A DNA stretch of 7,018 nucleotides from Crenotrichaceae bacterium. GTDB taxonomy: Bacteria; Pseudomonadota; Gammaproteobacteria; Methylococcales; DRLZ01. The position numbers were made by a program, and so were the translations under genes. Under the pieces are notes generated by a model. The model worked only from the letters and a program-made list of their open reading frames with translations, had not been told where the DNA came from and ran no database searches. The DNA lies in assembly GCA_011322755.1 (NCBI GenBank), contig DRLZ01000423.1, positions 1-7,018 of the forward strand. Direction: 5' to 3'. Below are positions 6,211 through 7,018 of this stretch, one piece after another (position 1 is the first letter of the stretch; each line of letters starts with the position of its first letter).

Positions 6211-7018
6211 ATGAAACAAATACAGTTAATGATCGGGATTACTGCGGTATTGATGATAACAGCTGTTAGCGCAGATACTGGTGATTCTCTCCAGGCGGTG
6301 ATTAGCGGATCGCATCGACCTGTTGCGAGTTCAGCACGTGATCAATACCGGCACCCTCAACAAACCCTGGGGTTTTTCGATGTACAACCGGATATGACGG
6401 TTGTGGAAATCTGGCCTGGAGGCGGTTGGTATACCGAAATCCTCGCCCCTTATCTACGAGACAAGGGGCGTTTGTATGCAGCACATTTTTCTGCGGACTC
6501 CAGCATTGAGTACTTCAAAAAAAATCTGAAAGGCTTTGTTGACAAAACCAGCGCACAGCCAGCGATCTATGGAAAAATGATTTTAACTGAACTTGATCCG
6601 CCAGCAAAACTGGAGATAGCTCCAGCCGCTAGCGCTGACAGAGTGCTGACATTTCGGAATGTACATAACTGGATGAAGTCAGGGCAGGTCGATGCTGTCT
6701 TCAAGGCGATGTACAAGGCATTGAAGCCGGGCGGTATTCTTGGCGTGGTTGAGCATCGTGCCGGTACTGATGCCGATCAGGATCCACAGGCGAAATCAGG
6801 TTATGTCCGAGAAGACGATGTGATTGCGCGGGCAAAAAAAGCCGGTTTTAAATTGCTGGATAAGTCAGAGATTAATGCCAACCCGAAGGATACCAAAGAC
6901 CATCCTGCCGGAGTCTGGACATTGCCACCGACTCTGCGTCTGAAAGATAAAAACAAGGCACACTATCTCGCTATCGGTGAATCTGACCGCATGACGCTAA
7001 AGTTTCTGAAACCTGCCA
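6211..7018 (+). CDS. Exported SAM-methyltransferase-like protein (3' end cut)
   Basis: The window holds 269 codons and the gene runs off the right edge. Residues 1-21 form a signal peptide (MKQIQLMIGITAVLMITAVSA) with cleavage after VSA, so the product should be periplasmic. The rest resembles a class I SAM-dependent methyltransferase of the poorly known predicted-methyltransferase group (COG4798 type): an early block with SSARDQYRHPQQTLGFF (40-56), motif I VVEIWPGGGWYTEILAPYL (64-82), FRNVHNW (148-154) at the motif IV position, LKPGGILGVVEHR (171-183) and a closing DRMTLKFLKPA. As that ending is typical of the C-terminus, only a few residues are probably missing. A periplasmic SAM enzyme is puzzling, since SAM is cytoplasmic, so the real activity is unknown. 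It lies 73 bases after the fusion gene on the same strand with no clear terminator between, so co-transcription is possible. Confidence 0.85.
   Translation, partial: MKQIQLMIGITAVLMITAVSADTGDSLQAVISGSHRPVASSARDQYRHPQQTLGFFDVQPDMTVVEIWPGGGWYTEILAPYLRDKGRLYAAHFSADSSIEYFKKNLKGFVDKTSAQPAIYGKMILTELDPPAKLEIAPAASADRVLTFRNVHNWMKSGQVDAVFKAMYKALKPGGILGVVEHRAGTDADQDPQAKSGYVREDDVIARAKKAGFKLLDKSEINANPKDTKDHPAGVWTLPPTLRLKDKNKAHYLAIGESDRMTLKFLKPA

Overview
The window looks like a chromosomal stretch of a moderately AT-rich Gram-negative bacterium, most likely a gamma- or betaproteobacterium. The evidence is an outer-membrane beta-barrel of the alginate-export family, a SulP transporter fused to a beta-carbonic anhydrase, a signal-peptide-bearing methyltransferase-like protein, and REP-type palindromes with their cognate REP-associated tyrosine transposase (RAYT). 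I cannot name the genus from sequence alone.

Left part (1-1400): about 246 bases with no convincing gene precede a 215-residue protein with a membrane segment at each end and a possible META/HslJ-like domain between them. Next come a 74-base inverted pair of REP-like repeats (a REPIN) and a possible 56-residue, GTG-started, two-helix membrane protein.

Middle (1390-2182): a decayed RAYT gene lies between two inverted copies of the same REP-like repeat. It carries a nonsense codon at position 5, three single-base frameshifts, and HUH motif H-L-Y instead of H-x-H. The reading frames still align end to end with the family, so the decay looks recent. The four repeat copies in the window share one consensus, so the REPIN at 1001-1074 is probably a non-autonomous relative of the element at 1390-2182.

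Right part (2205-7018): a minus-strand alginate-export-type porin and a plus-strand block are transcribed divergently from about 3.6-3.9 kb. The plus-strand block is a possible short ORF, overlapping by one base the SulP-STAS-carbonic anhydrase fusion (probable bicarbonate uptake and CO2/HCO3- interconversion), followed 73 bases later by an exported SAM-methyltransferase-like protein cut by the window end. The porin, transporter/anhydrase and exported protein would act in the outer membrane, inner membrane/cytoplasm and periplasm respectively. A shared pathway is not shown by the sequence. Nothing here is an obviously new multi-gene system; the least explained items are the short ORF before the transporter, the exported methyltransferase beside it, and the two small membrane proteins.
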